DNA of 34,149 bases from contig JBNGCR010000041.1 in assembly GCA_050045915.1 (NCBI GenBank), positions 1-34,149 of the forward strand. Direction: 5' to 3'. A model generated the notes under the pieces. It saw only the letters and a list, made by a program, of their open reading frames with translations. It was not told where the DNA came from and made no database searches. Shown here piece after piece: positions 8,701 through 16,294 of this stretch (positions within the stretch are counted from its first letter, which is position 1; every line of letters begins with the position of its first letter). Made by a program: the position numbers and the translations under genes. This stretch comes from Limnospira sp050045915 (GTDB lineage Bacteria; Cyanobacteriota; Cyanobacteriia; Cyanobacteriales; Microcoleaceae).

Positions 8701-9372
8701 CGCTATGGGGGCGATCGCCAGTGGGGATGGATGGGTGTGCGTCCCCTGTGCGAAACCTTAATTAAATTTAGCCCCCTCACCGAAGATTACGACTTCGACG
8801 GGCTCAAATTCTCGCCCCTGAGTTGGGTGGTGCGGGAATTGGATGTGATGGCGGCCCGCTACCGGGTCGGGGACGGGACGGGGACTACCTTTGTCAGCCC
8901 GATCAACTCCTGCTGTCAGGACTCTAGCCAAGCCCTCTACACTTCCCTACAGCGGATGACAGCCCAGTTCGAGCTCAATCCTTTGATCGTCAAATGGATG
9001 CGGGAACATCCCACCCACGAACAAACCCTGCGCTTCCAATTGCTATCGGATCTGGTGAAAACCCTGGAACACCACCTGACGCCGACGGGGAAGGTTCGCC
9101 CGGACTGGCGGTTTAACGCCCCGAGATTGGGGGATTTTCCGGTGGAAACGCCCAAAGATACCTTGATGAAAGCGATCGCGAGTTGGCGTACCCTCCTCCC
9201 CCGCTGGGTTCACGACCAGGTGGCGATGATTTTCCTGCAACTGGGGGCGTCGGTGTGGATACTCCGCACCAACCAGGTGGGGGGTGTCGATCCCGACATC
9301 GAACCCGTCGCCCCGACGGATTTCAGCGTCGCCGTCCCGAGAATCAAGCGATCGCGTCGAGATTGGAATTGA
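5755..9372 (+). CDS. Very large membrane protein with alpha/beta-hydrolase-like domain
   Basis: The first 310 residues contain about six hydrophobic segments (roughly 36-60, 67-97, 119-148, 155-173, 240-260 and 280-307), so the protein is anchored in a membrane. A soluble part follows. It begins with VLYLDGINQGYSQY near 335 and carries GYSGGGQMSMG near 460-470, which fits the nucleophile-elbow pattern G-x-S-x-G of alpha/beta hydrolases (Ser near 461-463). A possible Asp/His pair cannot be assigned with confidence; GHNANDG near 550 supplies a His. The last 600 residues match nothing I know. The ATG at 5755 is chosen over 5749 because GGAGGG at 5742-5747 then has a seven-base spacing. HIP1 sites and GC-rich codons show it is native. 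Lipase, esterase or peptidase activity is a guess. Confidence 0.75.
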   Translation: METAFENGWDLISGAVSLNPDAFLEIGNFPDGRTLALTVVLVAGLSQAIGQCIVLFINRVRPFRFILSLGMATILFAFTFWFWALSIWFVGNVFFDTVLNARSTLTTLGLSYAPQMFRFLMGLPYCGISIAVFLSIWSLLAEITAIKAIANLDIWAAFSCVGLGWVVLQALQRTIGRPIMALGQGMMNLAAGTRVITDRRELKQMVMEGNFENLDDVGNEVLLDATAPPTPEVRQRNRALKLIAIALVAFFVFVLISSQSPTWYGSWYSALSRTLRLAIDLTTISFIALFVSILLTPLESLSWWAGWYGASPLEYTGTPVREVADPTSVSRYVLYLDGINQGYSQYLPEVENLLDRLAESLPPDVLLVKGIMPYTVANKPLDESGPMAFMWRIIESLTAKNPANPIGFVVNIRNVVAVAVSADPRYGPIQNQSLAQVLYNNLIGFGYPLGSGKPVTLLGYSGGGQMSMGAVSFLKYNIRAPIEVISLAGVISGNIGAMEVKRLYHLVGEKDYVEKVGPLMFWGRWPIAILSNWNRAKRRGRIAFISLGPVGHNANDGPMGENVLPDGRTHIRQTVQIVSGILCEDWESTGLDPEKFITVSNYDRYKQALFNQIGYFPLEQSLNPDCYQAIAPWMGRLILPAPDDRQIGDGVWFEIHHTDAAHQHRIGQVVKLRWSPDADVQAYAKLVTVDVNFSDQARVSERQGKIHPRRLDGWPNVGPLESLAGARPEDDMLVALPDPVAVEDAGSEHPILYIRRDPIQISAKFYGVVTVRQNLGGDLFKVRHYNRQTRAFDGDEEIVYIPSVLPNRNGVYSSSNRELETSPVNAAGWYIYGARNRQGRFTVRAIAPRGLLAVCPERVIYGIKPGLDYLNHHYWDKLKEEKGQIKTVLLHPEAEPSEEIQNQMAISEWKEGDRALMMHLYGGIGGNKAEFASMGIYFGHFAFGVAQVKRDPLTDELRFAMEYRQIYTHNGDGITSGTNAWERYGGDRQWGWMGVRPLCETLIKFSPLTEDYDFDGLKFSPLSWVVRELDVMAARYRVGDGTGTTFVSPINSCCQDSSQALYTSLQRMTAQFELNPLIVKWMREHPTHEQTLRFQLLSDLVKTLEHHLTPTGKVRPDWRFNAPRLGDFPVETPKDTLMKAIASWRTLLPRWVHDQVAMIFLQLGASVWILRTNQVGGVDPDIEPVAPTDFSVAVPRIKRSRRDWN

Positions 9373-9387
9373 TATACTTTGACTTCT

Positions 9388-9408
9388 CCCCGGTCTAAAG
9401 ACGCGGGG
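9388..9408. repeat. Hairpin resembling an IS200/IS605-type right end
   Basis: CCCCG-GTC-TAAA-GAC-G-CGGGG forms a hairpin with one bulged base. Read on the minus strand it is followed by GGGGAGAAGTCAA, a layout typical of the right end of IS605-like elements. It directly follows the stop codon of the remnant frame at 9413. On the plus strand it may double as a terminator for the large membrane protein gene. Confidence 0.5.
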
Positions 9409-9412
9409 ATTC

Positions 9413-9544
9413 TTAAGCCGTCCAAAACTGAACTCTTAAAGGCATAGTCAATGTGCCTCTACCAACTCCTTTAAGAGAAAATCCTAAAGTTGTTGCTACT
9501 TTGTAAACAGACGAGCGCGATACCTGCGATAAGTCTGAATCCAT
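9413..9544 (-). pseudogene. Short remnant frame at an IS605-like right end (probable TnpB tail)
   Basis: A 43-residue minus-strand frame opens at ATG 9544 and ends in TLTMPLRVQFWTA with its stop at 9413, 5 bases from the IS605-like hairpin. TnpB genes normally stop just before such a hairpin, so this is probably what is left of a transposon gene. No zinc-finger or DDE-like residues remain in the surviving part. Identification rests on position and the hairpin rather than on a recognised domain, so it could instead be non-coding end sequence. Confidence 0.4.
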
Positions 9545-9654
9545 TTCGAGGTATTTCTATCTTGACAGTCAAGGAATTTTTGGAGTCAGTATAGATATGG
9601 GACTCATCCGTGCAACTCCACAGTTTCTTTTCCCTGACTGCCAACTCCCCCGTT

Positions 9655-11421
9655 TCAAAGATGGCGGGAAAGATCGGAGGATTGGGGTTCGCTGTGTCGG
9701 AGCGATCGCTTGGCATCCAAGCTGACGGGTCCGGCGCCGAAGTAGGACACCATCATCAAAGAACCGATCAAAGCCAGATTCTTGAAGAAGGCGACCTTTT
9801 CGCCGGGATCGGCGATGAAATTGTGAAAGACGAGGGTTGTTGGAATTAAAAATAAGATTAAAATCAGCGCCCCCCAGCGGGTTCGGTAGCCTAAAATTAA
9901 CGACAAACCGCCGACGAGTTGGAAGACGATATTTCCCAACAACAATAAGGCGGGGATGGGCAGGCCGAGAGCGGCCATCATCTGCTGGGTGTCGGCGAAG
10001 GAGAAGATTTTGCCGATCGCCGATTGCAGGAAAATGACGGCTAAAAATGTCCGCCCGATTAACGGAATGTAATTCATGATCGGAACCCCTAAATTAAATT
10101 GAGAGAACGGGTGCGATCGCCGTTTTTTGCGACGATAATTGAAAAACTCGGCGGCGGGATCTCGGCCTTCCAAAAATGCCACTTCGGGATAGGGCGGCGC
10201 GATCGCCCCGACGAATCGAGATCCCCAAAAATAATCCAAAATCCAGTTGTAAACCGCCCCCAACCGATTTCGCCCGCCCGGTAAATAAAACAGGTGGATC
10301 GCCAGCCAACCCAGCCAACCCCACACCCCGGCCAGGTTCAGGCGATCGGTATTGAGAACCCCGGCATTGCGGGCGATTATCGCGGCCCGTCCCTTATCCT
10401 CATACTGAAACGGTCGGGGGGATTTTCCGCGCAACTGGCGCAAAATATTGTCGGCGACGGCTTCCCCCCCCTGCATCGCTTCCGGTGCCACGCCGACGAG
10501 AACGCGATCGCCCGACTCGACGTAAGCGACATCTCCGATCGCGTAAACGTTCGGATCGTCGGGCAGTTGCAGCGTCGGTGCGACGGAAATCTTATTTTTG
10601 CCCGCCGTGGGCAGTTTCTCGGGGTCTGCGGCCAGGTCGGCTTCCACCCCCGCCGTCCAAATCACCGTATCCGCCGCGATCGCGCTGCCGTCGTCCAATT
10701 CCACCCCGTGGGGATTCACCGCCTCGACGCGGTGGTTGAAAGACAGGCAAACCCTCAATTTGCGGAGGTGGCGTTGGGCAAATTGGCCGGAGGATTCCGG
10801 GAAATTGGGCAGCAGGCGATCGCGGGAGTGCACCAAAATCACCCGGGTTTCCGAAAATAATCCCCGCCGGTCCAAGAGCGATCGCAATTCTTCCACCAGC
10901 CCCCCGGCCAGTTCCACCCCCGTCGGTCCCCCGCCGACGATCACGAACGTCAGCAACCGGCCGCGGACGCGGGGTTCGGGTTCGACAATCGCCCGCCGGA
11001 CGCGATCGAGGATGTGGTGTCGCAGGGCGATCGCATCTGGCAGGGAATTCAAAGTCAGGGCGTGATCCGCCGCCCCCGGGATGCCGTGAAATTGGGGGCG
11101 ACTTCCCGTCGCCATCACCAAAATATCGTAACTCACCTTCCCGACGTCGGTTTTCACCACGCGATCGGCAAAGTCGATCCCCCCGACGGCGGTTTGAATA
11201 AATTCCGCGTTGGGGTACTTTTGCAGCGCCCGCCGCACCGGGTAGACGACCTGGTAGGGGAAGAGTAACCCCGTCGCCACTTGGTACAGGAGGGGGGTGA
11301 AGGTGTGGTAGGGATTGCGATCCAGCAGGAGGACGTCAACTCCGCCTCGGGCCAGCAGGTGGGTCGCTTTCAAGCCGCCAAATCCAGCCCCGACCACCAC
11401 GACGCGATCGTTTGTTGCCAC
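9655..11421 (-). CDS. Type II NAD(P)H dehydrogenase (NDH-2-like) fused to a DoxX domain
   Basis: The protein should oxidise NAD(P)H and pass electrons to quinone at the membrane without pumping protons. Residues 1-430 are the flavoprotein: FAD site GAGFGG at 11-16, second dinucleotide-binding motif GGGPTG at 163-168, and FAD contact YAIGDVAYV near 293-301. The region 365-405 is amphipathic/hydrophobic, as in membrane-attached NDH-2. After a basic linker (RRKKRR near 430-435) comes a four-helix DoxX domain, about 449-570. DoxX begins with MNYIPLIGRTF at 449, which reads like the natural start of a stand-alone DoxX protein, suggesting gene fusion. Start is GTG at 11421. Cyanobacteria have several NDH-2 (Ndb) types, and some carry C-terminal extensions; I cannot say which this is. 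Confidence 0.85.
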   Translation of the reverse strand: MATNDRVVVVGAGFGGLKATHLLARGGVDVLLLDRNPYHTFTPLLYQVATGLLFPYQVVYPVRRALQKYPNAEFIQTAVGGIDFADRVVKTDVGKVSYDILVMATGSRPQFHGIPGAADHALTLNSLPDAIALRHHILDRVRRAIVEPEPRVRGRLLTFVIVGGGPTGVELAGGLVEELRSLLDRRGLFSETRVILVHSRDRLLPNFPESSGQFAQRHLRKLRVCLSFNHRVEAVNPHGVELDDGSAIAADTVIWTAGVEADLAADPEKLPTAGKNKISVAPTLQLPDDPNVYAIGDVAYVESGDRVLVGVAPEAMQGGEAVADNILRQLRGKSPRPFQYEDKGRAAIIARNAGVLNTDRLNLAGVWGWLGWLAIHLFYLPGGRNRLGAVYNWILDYFWGSRFVGAIAPPYPEVAFLEGRDPAAEFFNYRRKKRRSHPFSQFNLGVPIMNYIPLIGRTFLAVIFLQSAIGKIFSFADTQQMMAALGLPIPALLLLGNIVFQLVGGLSLILGYRTRWGALILILFLIPTTLVFHNFIADPGEKVAFFKNLALIGSLMMVSYFGAGPVSLDAKRSLRHSEPQSSDLSRHL

Positions 11422-11492
11422 GGTTAAACCCCGATTTGGTGACTCGTTTCTGAATACGGTAGCAAATTATTCAGAATTTGGGGACGTCGGTT

Positions 11493-11563
11493 GGGGTGTG
11501 GGGTGTGGGGTGTGGGGAGAAGAAAGCAGAGGGGGCGGAGGAAGCAGAGGGGGCGGAGGAAGC
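11493..11563. repeat. Tandem repeats: GGGGTGT heptamers, then an 18-bp unit
   Basis: GGGGTGT is repeated about 3.7 times at 11493-11518, the complement of the CCCCACA array at 21140-21171. It is followed at 11524-11563 by a purine-rich 18-base unit (AAGCAGAGGGGGCGGAGG) present twice plus four bases. Both lie in the spacer upstream of the dehydrogenase gene. Confidence 0.75.
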
Positions 11564-11670
11564 TCAGAAACGGGTGGAACAGCCGCACCGCTGGGGAATC
11601 AATTCCCTTTTCTTGTAGCAAAAATCATCGGTCGATGATTGGGGAGTTAGCCGGATTCAAAACCCGGAAA

Positions 11671-11714
11671 ATTTAATTATTAATTGTTAATTGTTAATTA
11701 TTAATTGTTAATTG
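11671..11714. repeat. AT-rich TTAATTATTAATTG repeat entering a coding end
   Basis: TTAATTATT and TTAATTGTT units are tandemly arranged. The run extends into the 3' end of the gene at 11701-12234, whose last codons (T-I-N-N-stop) are read from the repeat. Confidence 0.7.
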
Positions 11715-12234
11715 TCCTTACGGATTTTGCGATCGCGTTTCGCTGTTCGGCGTCGTAGCCCCACCGTTTCAGAAAGTCCCCGTAGGTTCCCTCGCCGGTT
11801 TCGGCACTTTCCAGAAGTTGTTGCAGTCGGGGTTGGAGGGCTGGTAAATTCAGAGCGCGGATCAGTCGGGAACAGCGCGATCGCACTCGGTCGGAACTGG
11901 CGGCCATCTCCTCGTTTTGTTGGCGGCGGTGATAGATTGCCATCGCCGTTGACATGGCGATATTTTTGACCAGCAATTCGGAGACGATTTCGGGGGAAGA
12001 TTCCAGGGCTTTTCGGGTGGAAACCGAGGCGTTATCAGCGATCGCGCGATCGTCGGTCAGGTAGGTGACGAAAAAGCCCCGGGCCCCATTGGAGGTTTGC
12101 ACCAATTCGGAGACGGCGGCGGCGAAATCGTCTTCCGAAAGGGTTTCCGTTTCCCGTCCGTCAAGGAGGGACCCGGCGATCGCGATCGCCCCTTCAAAGG
12201 TGACGTTTTCCGGAACTGAGACAGAAGCGGTCAT
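11701..12234 (-). CDS. Conserved cyanobacterial protein of unknown function
   Basis: I do not recognise a family. The protein is 177 aa, soluble and mostly helical, with no signal peptide or membrane segment. It opens MTASVSVPENVTFEGAIAI and has an acidic centre, then a basic stretch (RRQQNEEMAASSDRVRSR) and ends in a helical region (LQPRLQQLLESAETGEGTYG). The ATG at 12234 is preferred over the longer frame to 12312 because upstream residues look non-coding and a GGGAG lies about 15 bases before it. It is divergent from ruvB, with 83 bases between the two starts, so promoters for both must be packed there. The final T-I-N-N and stop come from an AT-rich repeat, so the C-terminus may have been reset by repeat insertion. 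Confidence 0.7.
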   Translation of the reverse strand: MTASVSVPENVTFEGAIAIAGSLLDGRETETLSEDDFAAAVSELVQTSNGARGFFVTYLTDDRAIADNASVSTRKALESSPEIVSELLVKNIAMSTAMAIYHRRQQNEEMAASSDRVRSRCSRLIRALNLPALQPRLQQLLESAETGEGTYGDFLKRWGYDAEQRNAIAKSVRTINN

Positions 12235-12317
12235 TTTTCGAGGGACTCCCAAACATTTTAGCCTCAGTTCTCCAGTATGCCACAATTCAAACAGTCGGCA
12301 GTTTCCCTTCAACTCTT

Positions 12318-13430
12318 ATGGCGATCGTCTCTTCCCGCAAAGATTTTCCCGAACCCAAACGGCCCCGGTCCGGAGCCGCATCTTATCAAGTGAAACCGCA
12401 GGGGGAGGAGTCCCCGCTGACACCCCGAGAAACGCCCCAGGAGAAGGAAAACCCGAAACCGGAAGAAAAGATTCGTCCCCGGCGGTTAGCGGACTACATC
12501 GGCCAGCGGGACCTCAAAGACGTGCTCGAAATCGCGATCGCCGCGGCCCGGTCCCGCCAGGAACCCCTCGACCATTTGCTGCTTTACGGCCCCCCCGGAC
12601 TGGGAAAAACGACGATGGCTTTGATTTTGGGGGCGGAAATGGGGGTCAACTGCAAAATCACCACCGCCCCCTCTCTGGAGAAGCCGCGGGATATCGCCGG
12701 ACTGCTGGTGAACCTGAAGCCGGGGGAAATTTTGTTTATCGACGAAATCCACCGCCTCTCGAAAATGGCGGAAGAAATTCTCTATCCGGCGATGGAAGAT
12801 TGTCGCCTCGATATCACCGTCGGCCAGGGGAGGAGTGCCCGGACGCGCAGCATTCCCCTGAATCGGTTTACAATTGTGGGAGCGACCACTCGTATCGGTG
12901 CCTTGACCTCGCCCCTGCGCGATCGCTTCGGTTTGATCCAGCGCCTGCGGTTTTACGAAGTCGATGACCTCGCCGAAATCGTCCGCCGCACGGCCGGAGT
13001 GTTGAAGACTCCCATCGAACCGGACGGAGCCGCAGAAATCGCCCGACGCTCCCGGGGAACCCCTCGTATCGCCAACCGCCTGCTGCGTCGGGTGCGAGAT
13101 TATTTGCAGGTGAAAGCCTCCGGACCCATCACCCGGGAAATTGCCGCCGCGGCTTTGGAACTGTTCAATGTCGATCCCCTCGGTTTGGACTGGACGGATC
13201 GACATTTGTTGCAGACGGCGATCGAAAATTTTAACGGCGGGCCGGTCGGTTTGGAAACGATGGCCGCCGCGACCGGAGAAGATGCCCAAACCCTCGAAGA
13301 AGTTCACGAACCCTATCTGATGCAAATTGGATTTTTGCAACGCACCCACCGGGGCCGGGTCGCCACGGCGGCGGCGTGGAGACATTTGGGGTATGAACCG
13401 CCCGAGGAACAACTTTCTTTGTTTCGTTAA
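12318..13430 (+). CDS. ruvB: Holliday junction branch-migration helicase RuvB
   Basis: RuvB is the hexameric ATPase motor that, with RuvA, drives branch migration of Holliday junctions during recombination and repair. Walker A GPPGLGKT is at residues 91-98, Walker B LFIDEIHRL at 139-147, and sensor 1 IVGATTRIGAL follows further on. The C-terminal winged helix ends with RTHRGRVATAAAWRHLG, matching the DNA-binding RTPRGR element. The N-terminus carries a roughly 50-residue charged, proline-rich extension before RPRRLADYIGQ, as often seen in cyanobacterial RuvB; total 370 aa. The ATG start gives MAIVSSRKDF. The gene is followed by the kinase gene after 41 bases. Confidence 0.96.
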   Translation: MAIVSSRKDFPEPKRPRSGAASYQVKPQGEESPLTPRETPQEKENPKPEEKIRPRRLADYIGQRDLKDVLEIAIAAARSRQEPLDHLLLYGPPGLGKTTMALILGAEMGVNCKITTAPSLEKPRDIAGLLVNLKPGEILFIDEIHRLSKMAEEILYPAMEDCRLDITVGQGRSARTRSIPLNRFTIVGATTRIGALTSPLRDRFGLIQRLRFYEVDDLAEIVRRTAGVLKTPIEPDGAAEIARRSRGTPRIANRLLRRVRDYLQVKASGPITREIAAAALELFNVDPLGLDWTDRHLLQTAIENFNGGPVGLETMAAATGEDAQTLEEVHEPYLMQIGFLQRTHRGRVATAAAWRHLGYEPPEEQLSLFR

Positions 13431-13471
13431 AAGTCGGGCGATCGCCGACAGACGATCTCTCTCAATTGGAT

Positions 13472-16294
13472 ATGAAGAATCCATTCTTGACTCATTTTAA
13501 AACCGGGCTTCCTCTGCAAGTCATTTTTATCGTCCCTTTCGTGGTCGAACTGATCGTCACGGCTGGTATGGTGGGCTATTTGTCATTTGTAAATGGGCAG
13601 AAATCGGTCGATAATTTAGCCGAACAATTAATCGAAGAAACGGGGGACGCGATCAGGAAAAGAATTGATACTTTTCTCGAATTTCCCTCCAAAATCACTC
13701 AGAACAATCAAGATTTGATCGATACGGGATTGCTCGATCTTGAGAATATGGATCGGTGGCTCGACTATTTGTATCGAGAATATAAGAATTATCAATCCAA
13801 TTATATTACGGCGATCGTGATCGCCAACGACGACAATGAATTCCGGGGAGCCGGACAAGCCGAAATGTTGGACGGTCGAGTGCTAAAAGGTGTGTCGATC
13901 GCCGGTCAAAAAACGAATTTTCAATGGCGAGGGTATGTGGATATCGAGTCATTAAATATTCCGGATGACCTGTTTCGCAGGAATTTCGACATATCAAAGG
14001 ATAATTTTGATGTCAGGAATCGTCCCTGGTACGGGCAAGCGATCGCGACGCAACAATCGGGATGGGTGGAAATATTTTCCAGATCATTTAATCAATCAAT
14101 TTTGGTCTTCAGTTTTTCCCAACCGATTTATATCGATGGTGGCGACATTCCCCGAGGGGTGACGAGCGTACAGATTGACTTGTCCTTTCTCAACAATTTT
14201 TTGAGAACGCTGAAAATCAGCCAGTTCGGACAAATTGTGATTTTGGATCAATCCGGCAATTTGGTGGCGACTTCGACGGCAGAAAAACCCGCTTTAGTTG
14301 GTGAAAATGGTCGGGCGAAACGGTTGATGGCGACGGGTAGCGAGAATCCGCTGACGCGGGCGATCGCCGGACACGTTCAAACGGCGACGGACAATTTTTA
14401 TCGCTTTTCAGATTTGCAGTTCGACGATTTTCGATTCGACGGAGAACGATATTTTTTGAGGACGATCCCGATCCGCGACGAACACGGGTTGGAATGGTTG
14501 GTGGCGATCGCCATTCCGGAGTCGGCATTTATGGCGGAAATTTATGCAAACAATGTCCGGACGATTATATTATCAGTTGTGGCTCTGGGATGCGCGATCG
14601 CGATCGGAATTTTGACATCCCGCTGGGTGACAAAACCGATTTTGCAACTCAACCAGGCGGCTAAACAGATCGCCGCCGGAAATTTGGAAACGAGCGTCGA
14701 TCTGCAACGGGGAGACGCGATCGGAGAGTTGGGAATGTCGTTCAACCGCATGGCGTATCAACTCAAATCCGCCTTCGAGATGTTGGAAGAAAAAGTTAAA
14801 GAAAGAACCCGAGAATTGGAGGTAGAAAAAGAGAAAGCTGAAGTCGCGAACCGGGCTAAAAGTTCGTTTTTGGCGAATATGAGTCACGAACTCCGCACCC
14901 CCCTAAATGCCATTTTGGGTTTTTCTCAAATCATGACCCGCTCTTCTCGATTAAATCCGGAAGATCGGGAAAATTTGACAATCATCAATCGCAGCGGCGA
15001 ATATTTGTTGACGTTGATCAATCAGGTTTTGGATCTGTCCAAAATAGAAGCGGGAAAAATGACCGTGCATCCGTCGGATTTCAACCTGTATGCTCTCCTC
15101 GATGATCTGGAAAATTTATTTTCTCTGAAAGCTCAATCCAAACGTTTGGCCCTGAGCATCGAATGCGATCGCGCCCTCCCCCAATATATCCGTGCGGACG
15201 AGACAAAATTGCGGCAAATTTTGGTCAACTTACTCAACAATGCCATCAAATTTACCGAGGAAGGCGGGGTATCCCTGCGGGTGGCTTGCCAAAATGTATC
15301 CCGTCCGCCGCGGCCGATGACGCGATCGGGCGACCGTTTACTATTGTTTGAAATTGAAGATACGGGGGCGGGAATTTCGAGTCGGGAAATCGACCACATA
15401 TTTGAAGCATTCGGTCAGACAAAAACGGGAATTGAAAGCAAAGAAGGCACGGGTTTAGGACTGACCATCAGCCGTAAATTCGTGCAATTGATGGGGGGCG
15501 ATATGAGGGTCAAAAGTAAACCGGAGGTGGGGACGATATTTTCATTTGAAATCGCGGTTTCCGTAGCCGATGGTGTCCCATTACCTTTCCCAAAATCGAC
15601 CCGCCGGGTCGTCGCCCTCGCGCCGGGACAACCGCGATATAAAATTCTGGTGGTGGATGATAAAGCCGTCAACCGCGCATTGCTGATTAAACTGCTGCAA
15701 CCGGTGGGTTTTGAACTGCGAGAAGCCGGCAACGGCCGGGAGGCGATCGCCATTTGGGAGCGTTGGGACCCCCATTTAATTTGCATGGATATGCGGATGC
15801 CGGTGATGGACGGCTACGAAGCGACGAAATCTATCAAAGGCACGACCAAAGGAAGCGCGACGGTGATCATTGCCCTGACGGCGAGTATCATCGATAATGA
15901 AAGGGCGATCGTTTTGTCGGCAGGATGCGATGATTTAGTCAGGAAACCATTTCGAGAGTCGGTTATTTTTGAGACGATCGCCAAACATTTGGGGGTTCAA
16001 TATTGTTATGAAGAAGAACGGGCGATCGCCCCGAAAAACGTCGGCTCAAATTTGACGGCAGATGATTTGACAGTGATGCCCCAATCTTGGCTGATGCAAT
16101 TGCATCAGGCCGCGGTTGACCTGGACGACGATGTGACCTTACAATTGCTCGCTAAGATCCCATCAAAATATTCAGTTTTGGCGGAAAAATTGACCGATTT
16201 AGTTGACAACTTTCAACTCAACACAATCCGACAAAAAATTGAAAAATTACAATCGGAGTTATCCGCAAATGGTAGCACAGTCAGACATCAATAG
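13472..16294 (+). CDS. Membrane hybrid sensor histidine kinase with dCache-like sensor, HAMP and receiver domains
   Basis: The domain order is: TM1 (about 13-35), a large periplasmic dCache-like sensor (about 40-355, including RNRPWYGQA typical of Cache domains), TM2 (about 360-385), HAMP (to about 440), coiled coil, HisKA with phospho-acceptor His about 472 in SHELRTPLNAILGFS, HATPase with N-box NLLNNAIKFT and G-boxes DTGAGIS and GTGLGLTI, then a receiver domain with phospho-acceptor Asp about 773 in CMDMRMPVMDGYE. It should sense an external small molecule and autophosphorylate. The ligand is unknown. A TTG two codons upstream (13466) is an alternative start; the ATG is preferred, although no clear Shine-Dalgarno is visible. 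The 3' end overlaps the cyclase gene by 26 bases, so the two are translationally coupled. Confidence 0.93.
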   Translation: MKNPFLTHFKTGLPLQVIFIVPFVVELIVTAGMVGYLSFVNGQKSVDNLAEQLIEETGDAIRKRIDTFLEFPSKITQNNQDLIDTGLLDLENMDRWLDYLYREYKNYQSNYITAIVIANDDNEFRGAGQAEMLDGRVLKGVSIAGQKTNFQWRGYVDIESLNIPDDLFRRNFDISKDNFDVRNRPWYGQAIATQQSGWVEIFSRSFNQSILVFSFSQPIYIDGGDIPRGVTSVQIDLSFLNNFLRTLKISQFGQIVILDQSGNLVATSTAEKPALVGENGRAKRLMATGSENPLTRAIAGHVQTATDNFYRFSDLQFDDFRFDGERYFLRTIPIRDEHGLEWLVAIAIPESAFMAEIYANNVRTIILSVVALGCAIAIGILTSRWVTKPILQLNQAAKQIAAGNLETSVDLQRGDAIGELGMSFNRMAYQLKSAFEMLEEKVKERTRELEVEKEKAEVANRAKSSFLANMSHELRTPLNAILGFSQIMTRSSRLNPEDRENLTIINRSGEYLLTLINQVLDLSKIEAGKMTVHPSDFNLYALLDDLENLFSLKAQSKRLALSIECDRALPQYIRADETKLRQILVNLLNNAIKFTEEGGVSLRVACQNVSRPPRPMTRSGDRLLLFEIEDTGAGISSREIDHIFEAFGQTKTGIESKEGTGLGLTISRKFVQLMGGDMRVKSKPEVGTIFSFEIAVSVADGVPLPFPKSTRRVVALAPGQPRYKILVVDDKAVNRALLIKLLQPVGFELREAGNGREAIAIWERWDPHLICMDMRMPVMDGYEATKSIKGTTKGSATVIIALTASIIDNERAIVLSAGCDDLVRKPFRESVIFETIAKHLGVQYCYEEERAIAPKNVGSNLTADDLTVMPQSWLMQLHQAAVDLDDDVTLQLLAKIPSKYSVLAEKLTDLVDNFQLNTIRQKIEKLQSELSANGSTVRHQ

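Noticed and set aside
11493..11563. CRISPR-like look of tandem units
   Set aside because: Units are 7 or 18 bases with no unique spacers between them, so this is a simple tandem repeat and not a CRISPR array; no cas genes are present.
12065..12967. 300-aa plus-strand frame over the small conserved gene and ruvB
   Set aside because: It overlaps ruvB in another frame and reads as proline/arginine/glycine-rich translation of GC-rich DNA, a shadow of the true genes.
12486..13484. 332-aa minus-strand frame opposite ruvB
   Set aside because: It is antisense to a complete RuvB with all motifs; it shows no domain of its own.
16203..16268. Longer start for the cyclase
   Set aside because: The extra 22 residues lie inside the kinase gene and lack domain similarity; MVAQSD at 16269 sits just before the receiver domain.
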